In this document: positions 33,452 through 42,091 of the stretch, in pieces
How positions within the stretch are numbered: the stretch's first letter is position 1
Layout: each line of letters begins with the position of its first letter
Source of the DNA: a virus
Reading direction: 5' to 3' (one strand)
Length of the DNA stretch: 51,624 nt
Virus record (IMG/VR): IMGVR_UViG_3300023223_001154
Coordinates: 1-51,624 of that record
The notes under the pieces: model-generated
The model's input: the letters and a program-made list of their open reading frames with translations, nothing else
What the model was told of the DNA's origin: nothing
The model's database searches: none
Made by a program: the position numbers and the translations under genes

Positions 33452-35221
33452 ATGTATAGAGTATTTGACGTAGAAACTACTGGTTTTGACTACTATGGTT
33501 CCGATACTATATTTTCATTCGTAATTACCGATTTAAGGGGTAATAGTAATATATACCGGTTAGACGGGAAAAGGAATTATAACGCCAAAGAAGCTGAAAA
33601 AGTCTTAATTGCTTTTTGGCTAGATCCTTCCATTAAAAAAATAATGCATAACGCTAAATTTGATTTGAGCTTTGTGATTGTATATCTAAAAAAGAAAAAA
33701 ATAAAAATACCTAGAAATACAGTTATACATGATACTATGATGATGAGTCGCCTACTTAAAAACTTAGCACCTAGTCACAAATTAGATTATTTATGCTGGG
33801 AATATGCTGGCATTTCTAACAAATTAGATAAATTGGTTAAATCTCAAGCGGATGCTGTAGGGGGTTTTCAAAATATACCCGTCCATACTATGGATAAATA
33901 TCAAAATTCAGATGGTGAACGTGGCGCTTTGTTATTTTTAACATTTTGGCCATATATCTGGACAAATAAGAAATTGCATAAAGATTATTTGGTGGAAATT
34001 GAATTGATTTGGGTTACCCAGCGAATAGAAGAACATGGAATTTTGGTGGATAAAAAGAATTGTAAAAAATTAATAAATTGGCTATTAGATGAACTTGATA
34101 ATACTCGGGATGATGTTAGGAATTTAATGGGCGAATTTATTAATTTAAATTCTGGTATTAGTGTTGCGCGGATACTATATAAACAACTAGGGCTTCCTGT
34201 ATTAAAACTTACTGACACTGGGGGACCTTCAACAGATAAAGACACATTAGCCCAATTAAGAGAAGAACATGACCATCCCATTTTAGATTTAATCATTAAA
34301 ACTAGAAGCTATACAAACGGTATTTCAATGATTAAATCTTATTTAAAATTTGCTGATTCAAAGGGATACATACATCCAAATATAAATACGAACCCAGCGA
34401 AGACAGGTCGAGAAAGTAGCCATAATCCTAATTTATTAAATGTCTCAAAAACAGAAGCTTTGTTAAATTTATTTCCTGTCCCAGCGAGAAAGGCTTTCTG
34501 TGCTCCTCCTGATAGTGTTCTATTTTTGGGCGATTATTCAGGGATAGAATTGAGACTTATTATTGAATTATGTAATGATACTGAATTATTAGATATGATA
34601 TCTCAAAATATTGATGTTCATGATGTATTTTGTCAATATTGGTTTCATGCTTTAGGTTATAAAAATCTGAAAGATAAAATACAGAAAAAAATATTTAGAG
34701 GTGCTGGGAAAAATGGTAATTTTGCTCTTGCTTATGGGGCTGCTGTGTATAAACTTGCAGTTACTTTAGGATTATCTTTAAGTGAAGCCATTGAAGGGTA
34801 TAAAAGAATTTGTGATAGATTCCCTAAAATTGCTTATTTTACTAAAAATTTAGTCCAGGTAATCAGAGATCAGGGTTATGTTACTACCCCATTCGGTAGA
34901 AAACTTTATATTCCTCCTGATAAGATATTTTCAGGATCAAATTATTTGGTCCAAGGGACAGCTGCTGGTATAATAAAAAGGGCGCAAAATAAAGTAGATA
35001 AATACTGTCGTATTGTTGTTAAAGATGATGTAAGAATTGTGATACCAATATATGATGAATTAATTTTAAAATACAGGAAGAAATTGCTTAATAAAAAAAA
35101 TAGAGTTCTTACCGATATTTCTCGACTAATGACGAATATTCCGGAAATAAAAGTGAAATTAAATGTTGATTGGAAAATGACAGAAACGGATTGGGCTTCA
35201 GCTAAAGAGGTGGCAATTTAA
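33452..35221 (+). CDS. Family A DNA polymerase with 3'-5' exonuclease
   Basis: Replicative polymerase, 589 residues. The exonuclease has all DEDDy residues: D6 and E8 (FDVETTG), D71 (HNAKFDL), Y150 and D154 (KYQNSDGERG). The polymerase has TGRESSHNPNLLN, motif A DYSGIELR (361-368), motif B RGAGKNGNFALAYG (416-429), GYVTTPFGRK and motif C YDE (534-536). Two departures stand out: motif A normally reads DYSQIE, here DYSGIE, and motif C VHDE is IYDE. There is no 5' nuclease domain. It ends on the start of the primase-helicase gene. Confidence 0.95.
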   Translation: MYRVFDVETTGFDYYGSDTIFSFVITDLRGNSNIYRLDGKRNYNAKEAEKVLIAFWLDPSIKKIMHNAKFDLSFVIVYLKKKKIKIPRNTVIHDTMMMSRLLKNLAPSHKLDYLCWEYAGISNKLDKLVKSQADAVGGFQNIPVHTMDKYQNSDGERGALLFLTFWPYIWTNKKLHKDYLVEIELIWVTQRIEEHGILVDKKNCKKLINWLLDELDNTRDDVRNLMGEFINLNSGISVARILYKQLGLPVLKLTDTGGPSTDKDTLAQLREEHDHPILDLIIKTRSYTNGISMIKSYLKFADSKGYIHPNINTNPAKTGRESSHNPNLLNVSKTEALLNLFPVPARKAFCAPPDSVLFLGDYSGIELRLIIELCNDTELLDMISQNIDVHDVFCQYWFHALGYKNLKDKIQKKIFRGAGKNGNFALAYGAAVYKLAVTLGLSLSEAIEGYKRICDRFPKIAYFTKNLVQVIRDQGYVTTPFGRKLYIPPDKIFSGSNYLVQGTAAGIIKRAQNKVDKYCRIVVKDDVRIVIPIYDELILKYRKKLLNKKNRVLTDISRLMTNIPEIKVKLNVDWKMTETDWASAKEVAI

Positions 35222-37254
35222 TGGCAGTAGCTGAAATATTAAATTCGTCAACACTTAAGGCATTTAAGCAACACGGATTTCGGCCGAAAAAAACTTCCGG
35301 AAGTTCTCAGGCTGTTGGAGATTGCCCTTTTTGCGGTAAATCAGACAAATTTTTTGTAAATATTAAGGTAAAAAAATGGGATTGTAAATCTTGTCTCAAA
35401 AATGGGGGCTTTCAAAACTGGCTGAAAGAAATCTGGGAGTACTCTAAAAAGCATTTTAAAGGCCCAATCGCCCGATCTTTGGTCAAAGAGAAGACTTTGG
35501 ACATAATAACCCTTAAAAGGGCTGGAATGGGCTATAATCCCTTGATATCGAGCTACATTATACCAATCTGGGAGATCAATGGGGATAAACTGCATAATCT
35601 TCGTATTTATCGGAATGATAAATTGATTGGGACCAGTAATTGTAATTCAGCGCTCTATGGCTGGGAACAGTTGGATTCAGTAAAAACAAATATTTGGCTG
35701 TGTGAGGGTCATTGGGACTGTTTGGCCATGCAGGAAGCTTTAAATAAGTCTGACAGGTTAACTGAAATTGCTCTGGCTGTCCCAGGGGCTGGGACTTTTA
35801 AAGCTGAATGGACGGGATTCTTGCAGGATTGCAATATCAATGTTTTATATGATAATGATAAAGCTGGGTTTGAGGGTGCAATTAAAGTTTACAATAATTT
35901 AAAAGGGGTTTGTAGTAAATTAAATTTTATTCATTGGAAATCTACTCATAAAGATGGTTTCGATATTAGAGATTTATGGAAAAAAGTAAAAAAGGATAAG
36001 CATAAATTTTTTAGATTAATTAACTCCTCATTAAAAGAACAACCACAAACAAATGATGAAGTTGAAACTAAAATTACAGTTTCTAAGAGAAAAGAATTCA
36101 AGTGGAAGGGTAAAGGGCTTACACCAGAAAAAGCAAGAGCAGGGTTTACTAAATGGTTAAATCTCCCGAATCCTTATGTGATAGATATTCTTTGTGCTAC
36201 ATTTATTGGGAATCGATTGGAAGGGGAACCATTATGGTTATTCTTAGTTGGTCAATCCGGATCAGGTAAATCTGAATTAATAATGTCTTTTGATGATGTT
36301 CAGAATGCTACATCAATTTCTAGTTTAACAACTAAAACTCTTATTTCTGGAGCTGTATTCGCTGGTGGAGGTGATCCTAGTTTAATTCCTAGATTAGATG
36401 GCCGTGTTGTTCTAATGAAGGATCTCACTGAATTATTTGATACAGATATGGTTTCTCAGGGATTAATATGGGGGCAGTTAAGGAATGCTTATGATGGGAA
36501 AGCCGCTAAACCATATGGTAATGGTACATTTAGGATATATGAAAGTAAATTTGGGATGATAATGGGGACAACTCCAATAATAGAAATTAAAATGGAGGGA
36601 ATGTCTGCAATGGGTGAAAGATGTTTAAGGTGGAATTTACCTATGATAAGAGGTTTGGAAGCTGAAGAGGCTATTTTGCGGAAAGCAATGAGTAATACTT
36701 CAAAAGAAAGTCAAATGAGGAAGGAATTAAGTAATACTGCGGTCGCGATACTTGATTATGATTTTAAAGAAATCCCTAAAGTACCCACCATTATTCAAGA
36801 TAAAATATTATATATTTCACAAGTTATTGGAAGACTTCGAGGGACAGTATTTAGAGATAAGTATACTAAAGAAATTAATTATATGCCTTTTCAGGAATTA
36901 GCTACCCGAATAAGCAAACAATTATTAAAGTATATTACAGCGATTGGGATGTTTAGACGACTTTCTATTGTAGGATTAGAAGAATATGAACTTATAAAAC
37001 ATTTAGCATTAAGTAGCGTTCAAACTAAAATATCTTATATAGTGACTAATATGTATAAAAAGCCTGGTAAAATTTGGACTAAAGATGCTGTATGTAATAT
37101 TTTAAGATTATCGCCTATCACTGCGGAGAGAGCTTTGGAAGATTTAAGATTATTGAATGTCTTAACTCGATACGGGAAAAGATATGGTCAGAAAAATTGG
37201 AAGTTTAGGCCAGAAATTAAACAATTAATTTCTAAAAGTGATTTATTCGTATAA
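35221..37254 (+). CDS. Primase-helicase
   Basis: 677 residues that prime and probably unwind DNA at the fork. A CHC2-type zinc domain has C35, C38, C55 and C58. The Toprim domain has LCEGHWDCLAM (E162) and VLYDNDKAG (D211, D213). A linker leads to a P-loop ATPase with GQSGSGKS (344-351) and a Walker B-like RVVLMKDLTEL near 395. It is not the RecA-type DnaB/gp4 helicase core I would expect in T7-like phages. A winged-helix-like C-terminus follows (WTKDAVCNILRLSPITAERALEDL). It is directly coupled to the polymerase gene. Confidence 0.88.
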   Translation: MAVAEILNSSTLKAFKQHGFRPKKTSGSSQAVGDCPFCGKSDKFFVNIKVKKWDCKSCLKNGGFQNWLKEIWEYSKKHFKGPIARSLVKEKTLDIITLKRAGMGYNPLISSYIIPIWEINGDKLHNLRIYRNDKLIGTSNCNSALYGWEQLDSVKTNIWLCEGHWDCLAMQEALNKSDRLTEIALAVPGAGTFKAEWTGFLQDCNINVLYDNDKAGFEGAIKVYNNLKGVCSKLNFIHWKSTHKDGFDIRDLWKKVKKDKHKFFRLINSSLKEQPQTNDEVETKITVSKRKEFKWKGKGLTPEKARAGFTKWLNLPNPYVIDILCATFIGNRLEGEPLWLFLVGQSGSGKSELIMSFDDVQNATSISSLTTKTLISGAVFAGGGDPSLIPRLDGRVVLMKDLTELFDTDMVSQGLIWGQLRNAYDGKAAKPYGNGTFRIYESKFGMIMGTTPIIEIKMEGMSAMGERCLRWNLPMIRGLEAEEAILRKAMSNTSKESQMRKELSNTAVAILDYDFKEIPKVPTIIQDKILYISQVIGRLRGTVFRDKYTKEINYMPFQELATRISKQLLKYITAIGMFRRLSIVGLEEYELIKHLALSSVQTKISYIVTNMYKKPGKIWTKDAVCNILRLSPITAERALEDLRLLNVLTRYGKRYGQKNWKFRPEIKQLISKSDLFV

Positions 37255-37270
37255 GATTATAGGTAATATT

Positions 37271-37405
37271 ATGTATAGAAAAAGATTTTATTTTAAGTTG
37301 ATTTTTAGAATGGATATTTTATTTATATATTTATTATTAAAGGCGTTAAAAGGGTTAACTTATTTAATTAACTCCATAAATACACATAAACAAAAGAGGA
37401 AATAA
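37271..37405 (+). CDS. Small basic protein of unknown function
   Basis: 44 residues with a basic start (MYRKRFYFKLIFRM), a hydrophobic centre (DILFIYLLLKALKGLTYLI) and a basic tail. Its stop overlaps the next start as TAATG, which favours a real gene. The upstream ribosome site is weak. Not recognised. Confidence 0.45.
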   Translation: MYRKRFYFKLIFRMDILFIYLLLKALKGLTYLINSINTHKQKRK

Positions 37406-37584
37406 TGGTTATAAAATCACAAATTATGATGGAAGATGATTCACATAAACATTTCATTACAAAATATAAATTTATTGATTGTATAGGGAAAATTACAATG
37501 AATAAGAATTCAAAAGGGCGTATTTTATCATATTTAATGAAAATAAGTCCTCATACTGTTATAATAGATGGGAGTACAATTTAA
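37405..37584 (+). CDS. Unknown small protein
   Basis: 59 residues, mixed charge (IMMEDDSHKHFITKYKFIDC..). AGAGGAA lies six bases before the ATG. No membrane helix and no known motif. It belongs to a run of short genes between primase-helicase and thyX. Confidence 0.6.
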   Translation: MVIKSQIMMEDDSHKHFITKYKFIDCIGKITMNKNSKGRILSYLMKISPHTVIIDGSTI

Positions 37585-37598
37585 ATTAGGAAAGTATT

Positions 37599-37823
37599 AT
37601 GCATACATTTACAGGTGAAAAGGGCACGATTATTCATTACAATGGTGATTATAGTGGAGATGTTATAATAGTTAAAAGGACGCAGGGAGAAGATTCAAGC
37701 AAAGTGAGAATACCTTGTCAAGATATTTTTGAATTTGTGGCTGAAAGTATTAGAGATAAAAAAGAAGCGCTTTTAGAACATGAAGGGTGGCGAACTTTGT
37801 TAATAAAAGCTAGTGAGTTATAA
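37599..37823 (+). CDS. Unknown small protein, beta-rich start
   Basis: 74 residues. The first 40 form a beta pattern (GTIIHYNGDYSGDVIIVKRT) like small SH3-type modules, followed by a helix (IFEFVAESIRDKKEALLEHEGW). Weak resemblance only; not assigned. The next gene begins one base after it. Confidence 0.65.
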   Translation: MHTFTGEKGTIIHYNGDYSGDVIIVKRTQGEDSSKVRIPCQDIFEFVAESIRDKKEALLEHEGWRTLLIKASEL

Positions 37824-37824
37824 C

Positions 37825-38019
37825 ATGATTGATTTTAAAAAATTAAGTAAGATTTATAGAGAAAGGAAAAGTCGTTGGAAAATTAAAAATGAAAAGGTTA
37901 GCCCAGAATATATCTATGAACCAGTTTATTATACTTGTTATGGTTGTAAAAAAGAAAAAGATTGCCCGGAAGCTTGGGATCCTTATAACATTGATGGTGA
38001 TTGTTTAATGGAGAAATAA
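37825..38019 (+). CDS. Cysteine-rich small protein, possible zinc binder
   Basis: 64 residues from ATG 37825. An in-frame GTG at 37813 lies inside the previous gene and is less likely. Four cysteines in CYGCKKEKDC and GDC near the C-terminus suggest a small zinc ribbon, with a basic N-terminal half (KLSKIYRERKSRWKIK). Not recognised. Confidence 0.62.
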   Translation: MIDFKKLSKIYRERKSRWKIKNEKVSPEYIYEPVYYTCYGCKKEKDCPEAWDPYNIDGDCLMEK

Positions 38020-38020
38020 T

Positions 38021-38263
38021 ATGTCAACAAAATTAGAAGCGATAAATGACCCGAATTCATGCTGGAATAAAGCAAGGGATGATGAGCCTATATTTACATT
38101 AAGGGCAAAAGATCTCTTATCTTCGGGTTTTGTCCTTCATTGGGCGCATACCGCTGATTTACTTGGGTGTAGCGAGAATAAAGTATTAAATGCTCGTAAA
38201 ACTTCTAAAAATATGGTGGAATGGGCAGGTAAAAAAGAGAATAAAGCGGATTTTCCGAGTTAA
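38021..38263 (+). CDS. Conserved-looking phage protein with DPNSCWNKA motif
   Basis: 80 residues. DPNSCWNKARDDEPIFTLRA is a recurrent start in small phage proteins of unknown role, and it continues with FVLHWAHTADLLG and a lysine-rich tail. I can only say that it looks like a widely shared accessory protein. The start is two bases after the previous stop. Confidence 0.65.
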   Translation: MSTKLEAINDPNSCWNKARDDEPIFTLRAKDLLSSGFVLHWAHTADLLGCSENKVLNARKTSKNMVEWAGKKENKADFPS

Positions 38264-38284
38264 TTTAAATGAAGGAGAGTAAAG

Positions 38285-38707
38285 ATGACAGATTTTGATC
38301 CAATAAATCCAGATTATTATAAACAGGGTGATAAACAATGTATAGAATATACTGAAAATTGGCCTCATTGTATTGCAGCAGCAGTCAAGTATATGTGGCG
38401 ATATAAGGATAAAGAAAACCCTAAATTAGATCTAGAAAAAGCAATTTGGTATTTAAGAAGAGAAATCACAAACATGCGTGAAAAACGGCAAGGTAAATTA
38501 TACTATACATCTCATCAAGCTTATATAAGTGAATCTATTAATCATATAGAATCAAGAAATATAAAGGAAGCTATTAATCAGATATGGGGACGAGATTTTA
38601 AAGGTGTTGTTGTACAAGATATTCAAAGGGCAATTGCTTCTATAGGAAATGAATTAGAGCTTTTAAAATATAAACCGGAGGATGAGAATGAAGTTAATAC
38701 GTCGTGA
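38285..38707 (+). CDS. DUF3310 protein
   Basis: 140 residues; the first 65 are the DUF3310 domain: NPDYYKQGDKQCIEYTEN, AAAVKYMWRYKDKENPKLDLEKA and IWYLRREI. Phage members are often labelled nucleotide kinase-like, without a P-loop, and none is visible here. The rest is a helical extension. GGAGAG precedes the ATG. It stands next to the thyX block, consistent with nucleotide-related metabolism. Confidence 0.86.
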   Translation: MTDFDPINPDYYKQGDKQCIEYTENWPHCIAAAVKYMWRYKDKENPKLDLEKAIWYLRREITNMREKRQGKLYYTSHQAYISESINHIESRNIKEAINQIWGRDFKGVVVQDIQRAIASIGNELELLKYKPEDENEVNTS

Positions 38708-38867
38708 ACAATTACTAATAAATTATTTTGTTACAAATGAGTTAAAGGATCTGGTAATTTATTGTAAACGGGACAACCTAAGAGTTATTATTGTAAAGGA
38801 TTTAGAGGACCATATACAAAAGAGATTAGCTCTTTATTCAGATCATGGGGGGCCAAATGAAATTTAA
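38688..38867 (+). CDS. Small basic unknown protein
   Basis: 59 residues from ATG 38688, chosen because GGAGG lies six bases upstream; ATG 38682 is too close to it. Contains LLINYFVTNELKDLVIYC and VIIVKDLEDHIQKRLALY, a helix/beta mix. It overlaps both the DUF3310 gene and thyX, implying coupled translation. Not recognised. Confidence 0.62.
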   Translation: MKLIRREQLLINYFVTNELKDLVIYCKRDNLRVIIVKDLEDHIQKRLALYSDHGGPNEI

Positions 38868-39582
38868 GAAAGGTTATACAGTAGAGGTACTTGGTAATTC
38901 ATTTGTAAAATATATTCGACACTTAGGAGCGGATGGAGATTTAATTGAGGAAGGTGAGCGTATACTACAGGCAGATATGGCTATCACTGAAGCTGCAAGA
39001 ATGTCATATTTAGAGCCATCTAAAGGAGAAGAAAAAGATAAGAAACTTTTACGGTATTTATTTAAAAATAAACATACCTCTCCTTTTGAGATGGTGAACA
39101 TTACTTTCAATATCCGGATGCCTATATTTGTTATGAGGCAATTTGTACGGCATAGGACTTTCAGACTTAATGAAATTTCAGCCCGGTATACTGAATTAGA
39201 TTTAGGGTTTTATATCCCAGAAAAATGGAGGAGCCAGGATCCAAAAAATAAACAAGGAAGTGTTTTTAATTATGGCCTAAAATCTGACGAAATAAGTGCC
39301 GGTTTAGATATGTTTTATGACGAAACATTTTCATACTATAAAAGATTATTGGATATAGGAGTAGCCCGTGAGATGGCAAGGATGGTTCTCCCAGTGGGTG
39401 CGTTGACTGAAATTGAGGTTAATATCGATTTAAATAATTTAATGAAATATTTTAGATTAAGGGATGATCCTCACGCTCAATGGGAACATCAAGAAATTGC
39501 AAGGGCTATGAAAATTATAACTAGGGAATGCTTTCCTTGGGTAATGGGAATGTATGATGAATCAGAAAATAATAAGGAGTAA
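38857..39582 (+). CDS. thyX: Flavin-dependent thymidylate synthase ThyX
   Basis: Makes dTMP from dUMP using FAD and methylene-tetrahydrofolate. The ThyX signature RHR-x(7)-RY is present as RHRTFRLNEISARY, with R where the usual activating serine region has S/A. FKNKHTSPFEMVNITFNIRMPIFVMRQFVRH and the C-terminal NLMKYFRLRDDPHAQWE, EIARAM also fit. I start at ATG 38857, four bases after a G-rich ribosome site; an in-frame ATG at 38845 is possible. The 241 residues are normal. It raises the thymidine supply for AT-rich phage DNA. Confidence 0.95.
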   Translation: MKFKKGYTVEVLGNSFVKYIRHLGADGDLIEEGERILQADMAITEAARMSYLEPSKGEEKDKKLLRYLFKNKHTSPFEMVNITFNIRMPIFVMRQFVRHRTFRLNEISARYTELDLGFYIPEKWRSQDPKNKQGSVFNYGLKSDEISAGLDMFYDETFSYYKRLLDIGVAREMARMVLPVGALTEIEVNIDLNNLMKYFRLRDDPHAQWEHQEIARAMKIITRECFPWVMGMYDESENNKE

Positions 39583-39588
39583 AAAATT

Positions 39589-39804
39589 ATGCCAATGAAT
39601 TTCCCAGATTTAGATAGTTTAAAAAAGGCTGCAAAAGTACATGAGTTCAGAGACCTTCAATTGGGAGAATCTGAACAGGAATATCGAAATGCTTTAGTTA
39701 ATCATGTAAGATCATTAGATAAAATAGAATCTTATGAAATTAAGTTTAAAGTTAGATGGGATCAGTGGACAGATGATCAAAAAATGCAAAGCCTGTTCGG
39801 GTGA
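39589..39804 (+). CDS. Unknown small protein after thyX
   Basis: 71 residues, acidic and helical at the start (FPDLDSLKKAAKVHEFRDLQ) with ESEQEYRNALVNHVRSLDKIE and a short C-terminal beta part. AAGGAG precedes the ATG by nine bases. No family recognised. Confidence 0.68.
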   Translation: MPMNFPDLDSLKKAAKVHEFRDLQLGESEQEYRNALVNHVRSLDKIESYEIKFKVRWDQWTDDQKMQSLFG

Positions 39805-39823
39805 TTAATGAAAGGAGTAAATT

Positions 39824-40222
39824 ATGGATATTAAACAAATGTACGATCAAGCTTGGGAATCTATGACAACAGGTAAAAGGGGATTTTTGTGGAATTATTT
39901 AGATAATGTTTCATATGGGGGTATTGAATTAATTTCGAGATATCCTGATGGTTTAAAATTTTCTACTGATAAGAGAGTACCTGCTATGAGTAATTTCTCT
40001 TTCAAAAATCCTAGTATAAAACCGGTTGCTAAGGAAAATACAGTAATTTTAGTAAAGGATCAGCATTCTAGAGATTGGTGTCTTAAAATTTCTTTAGGGA
40101 AATATGATTTAGAAGGGAGAATTTTAGCTCGTTCTATTAATGGTACAAATGAATATTCATGGAGTGAGTGGAAACCACTTAATAAAAATGGGATGCCCCC
40201 AAAAGATTTGCATGAAAATTAA
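39824..40222 (+). CDS. Unknown protein
   Basis: 132 residues with an N-terminal helix, then a beta-rich body (GLKFSTDKRVP.., NTVILVKDQHSRDWCLKISLG) and a tryptophan-rich end (EYSWSEWKPLNKNG). It may be a small beta-barrel. AAAGGAG lies upstream. It overlaps the next gene's start by 11 bases. Confidence 0.68.
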   Translation: MDIKQMYDQAWESMTTGKRGFLWNYLDNVSYGGIELISRYPDGLKFSTDKRVPAMSNFSFKNPSIKPVAKENTVILVKDQHSRDWCLKISLGKYDLEGRILARSINGTNEYSWSEWKPLNKNGMPPKDLHEN

Positions 40223-40733
40223 AGCTTTTTGTCCTATGATTGAATACTTACATAAAGCCTGGGTAGCTGAAAAGCTCTATTTATCCAAAGGGCATGATTG
40301 GGTTGATTTATGGACTAATGCTTTCTCTGGGGTTAAGGAACCCATGTACTTTGAATTGAAGGCGCGACTTAGAAGGAAAACTAATGAGATTTTTTGTGTC
40401 CGGGAACCCCAGGTCCAGGAGTATAGAAGAGAATTTGGGGATAGGTATGTTTTTTGGGTTTTCTTGATATATACCATGAGTATGAAAGTTAAAAAAATAA
40501 AATATATTAGTGAAGATTTTATTGTATCAAGAGAAATTTATGTTCTACCCTGGAAATGGATTAATAGATTTGAAGTTTATAGTTCTAGTTCAGGGGAACA
40601 TAGGTACCCAAAAGAAAGATTTATGAGACAATATAAATTAGAATATCATAATATTGATGGAACTTCATTTTATGTGTGTAAGGATAATAGGTTGAGAGCT
40701 TTGTTTAAAAGTGCTCAAGAAATACCATTTTAA
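40212..40733 (+). CDS. Possible PD-(D/E)XK-fold nuclease
   Basis: 173 residues from ATG 40212. An N-terminal helix is followed by DWVDLWTNAF, then MYFELKAR with E-x-K, and QVQEYRREFGDRYVFWVFL. D, E-x-K and a following helix with Q/Y are the expected order for restriction- or Hjc-type nucleases. The C-terminal part (KWINRFEVYSSSSGEHRY..) is unrecognised. The fold call is from pattern only. A longer frame upstream exists but lacks a ribosome site. Confidence 0.5.
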   Translation: MKIKAFCPMIEYLHKAWVAEKLYLSKGHDWVDLWTNAFSGVKEPMYFELKARLRRKTNEIFCVREPQVQEYRREFGDRYVFWVFLIYTMSMKVKKIKYISEDFIVSREIYVLPWKWINRFEVYSSSSGEHRYPKERFMRQYKLEYHNIDGTSFYVCKDNRLRALFKSAQEIPF

Positions 40734-40743
40734 GGAGGATTAT

Positions 40744-41031
40744 ATGGGAATAAATATCGGGGTTTTTAATAAAATTGATGGTGATTTCATTCAAGATAAA
40801 AAGTTTGATTCATCTAGGTATCAAGGAGATAGCGATTTTGTTATGGAATTAAATTTCACTTCGCATGAAAATGTACCTGAAGGGGTTCCAGTGTTTCACA
40901 GACCTGAGAATTTGTTAGATGCAACTAAATGGGTCCGGAAGAATATTAAACCAATTAATCAATCCAGATTTTTTAATGTCTTAAATAAAATGGTTAGTGA
41001 TAAAGATTTGTATTTTTATTTTAGTTTTTAG
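40744..41031 (+). CDS. Unknown protein
   Basis: 95 residues from ATG 40744, with a strong AAGGAGG eight bases upstream. Starts with a beta strand (GINIGVFNKIDGDF), continues VMELNFTSHENVPEGVPVFHRP and ends in a helical, aromatic tail. Not recognised. Confidence 0.68.
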   Translation: MGINIGVFNKIDGDFIQDKKFDSSRYQGDSDFVMELNFTSHENVPEGVPVFHRPENLLDATKWVRKNIKPINQSRFFNVLNKMVSDKDLYFYFSF

Positions 41032-41042
41032 AAAGGATTATT

Positions 41043-41210
41043 ATGTCCGGCACAGATGATCAGTATTTTTGGCTTACTAAACAGCAACATAAACAAGTTA
41101 TTAGATTATTAAATGTTGTGAAATTATTACGTATAAATAAAGTAGAAGAAGAACAAGAAGATTTATACCATACTCCATTTCATTATGATATTTTTGATAA
41201 ATATAATTAA
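41043..41210 (+). CDS. Unknown small protein
   Basis: 55 residues with a basic-amphipathic helix (LTKQQHKQVIRLLNVVKLLRI) followed by an acidic stretch (KVEEEQEDLYH). GAAAGGA lies before the ATG. Not recognised. Confidence 0.6.
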   Translation: MSGTDDQYFWLTKQQHKQVIRLLNVVKLLRINKVEEEQEDLYHTPFHYDIFDKYN

Positions 41211-41223
41211 TTAAGGATTTATT

Positions 41224-41448
41224 ATGAAAACTAGAAAAGATATAACAGACAGTGAAGCTCTAACTTTACTACAAGAGTACTCAAAAGAGGCTAATATATT
41301 CAATGAAAGCCCTATTATTAATGTATGTAAAGATTTAATTACCATAACTGAACAGAATAAAGCTTTAATAGTAACTATTAATCGCATGGAAGAAGATGAG
41401 CGTAACGCCAGGGAAGCTAGGTTAAAAATGGAACTTGAGGCTGATTAG
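41224..41448 (+). CDS. Small coiled-coil protein
   Basis: 74 residues, almost all helical; the C-terminal half (IVTINRMEEDERNAREARLKMEL) has coiled-coil spacing. AAGGA precedes the ATG. Not recognised. It is followed by a block of membrane proteins. Confidence 0.62.
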   Translation: MKTRKDITDSEALTLLQEYSKEANIFNESPIINVCKDLITITEQNKALIVTINRMEEDERNAREARLKMELEAD

Positions 41449-41533
41449 GGGTAAGATGAATAATTCTCAAATAAAAAGCTGTAGTGATCTGTTTCACTTT
41501 TTTATGTATGTATATTTAAAAAGGGGGTATCAG

Positions 41534-41704
41534 ATGAAGAAACGGCTAATTAAATATAAAAATGGGTGGAAATTTAATTTAAAAAATTTTGATTATAATG
41601 AATTTAGCGCATTTTTATTGCTTGGTATGCTCGTTTTGGGGCTAGGGTTACCTACGATAATTATGTTAATTTTTTTAATAAAATCTTTATTTAAAGGAGG
41701 GTAA
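41534..41704 (+). CDS. Small membrane protein
   Basis: 56 residues from ATG 41534, chosen for the AGGGGG site seven bases upstream. In-frame starts at 41456 (ATG) and 41435 (TTG) would lengthen it. It has a basic N-terminus then a membrane helix (FLLLGMLVLGLGLPTIIMLIFLI) and LFKGG end. It ends two bases before the next membrane protein gene, and the pair may work together. Confidence 0.55.
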   Translation: MKKRLIKYKNGWKFNLKNFDYNEFSAFLLLGMLVLGLGLPTIIMLIFLIKSLFKGG

Positions 41705-41705
41705 A

Positions 41706-41918
41706 ATGGAAAATTATTTAAAAATAGCAATATGTGTATTTATGTTAACCATTTATTTTATTTTTGGGTGGTGGGTAGGCCGGGAACAAGGTCAATATCA
41801 GGGCTCATTGCAGGAGGTGAGGAAAGAGGTGTTAGAATTACAGAATAGAGTGTGGCCAGAACCATTACCGGATAGTGTGATTATGGATGCCTTACCTCAA
41901 AACTATATATTGGAGTAA
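41706..41918 (+). CDS. Single-helix membrane protein, spanin-like layout
   Basis: 70 residues: an N-terminal membrane helix (IAICVFMLTIYFIFGWWVG) and a polar helix (LQEVRKEVLELQNRVWPEPL). Type II membrane plus periplasmic coiled coil fits inner-membrane spanins, but I find no lipoprotein partner, and the gene is far from the lysis block. A strong AAAGGAGG lies upstream. Confidence 0.55.
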   Translation: MENYLKIAICVFMLTIYFIFGWWVGREQGQYQGSLQEVRKEVLELQNRVWPEPLPDSVIMDALPQNYILE

Positions 41919-41920
41919 TG

Positions 41921-42091
41921 ATGAGCATACAAAAAGAAATAATTAAAGAAATAAGACTTGATGAGCTTACTAAATTTGTTGATTGGTCAGATAAAAATGT
42001 TTATTCTGATGATCATGGGGATCGTTATTTATCAATAGTTGATATATGTGAATATATTAAACAAAGACAACAGGAGATTATGAATGAGTAA
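41921..42091 (+). CDS. Unknown acidic small protein
   Basis: 56 residues from ATG 41921; an ATG directly before it at 41918 overlaps the previous stop (TAATGATG). Acidic, with SIVDICEYIKQRQQEIM as a C-terminal helix. Its end overlaps the next gene by eight bases. Not recognised. Confidence 0.58.
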   Translation: MSIQKEIIKEIRLDELTKFVDWSDKNVYSDDHGDRYLSIVDICEYIKQRQQEIMNE

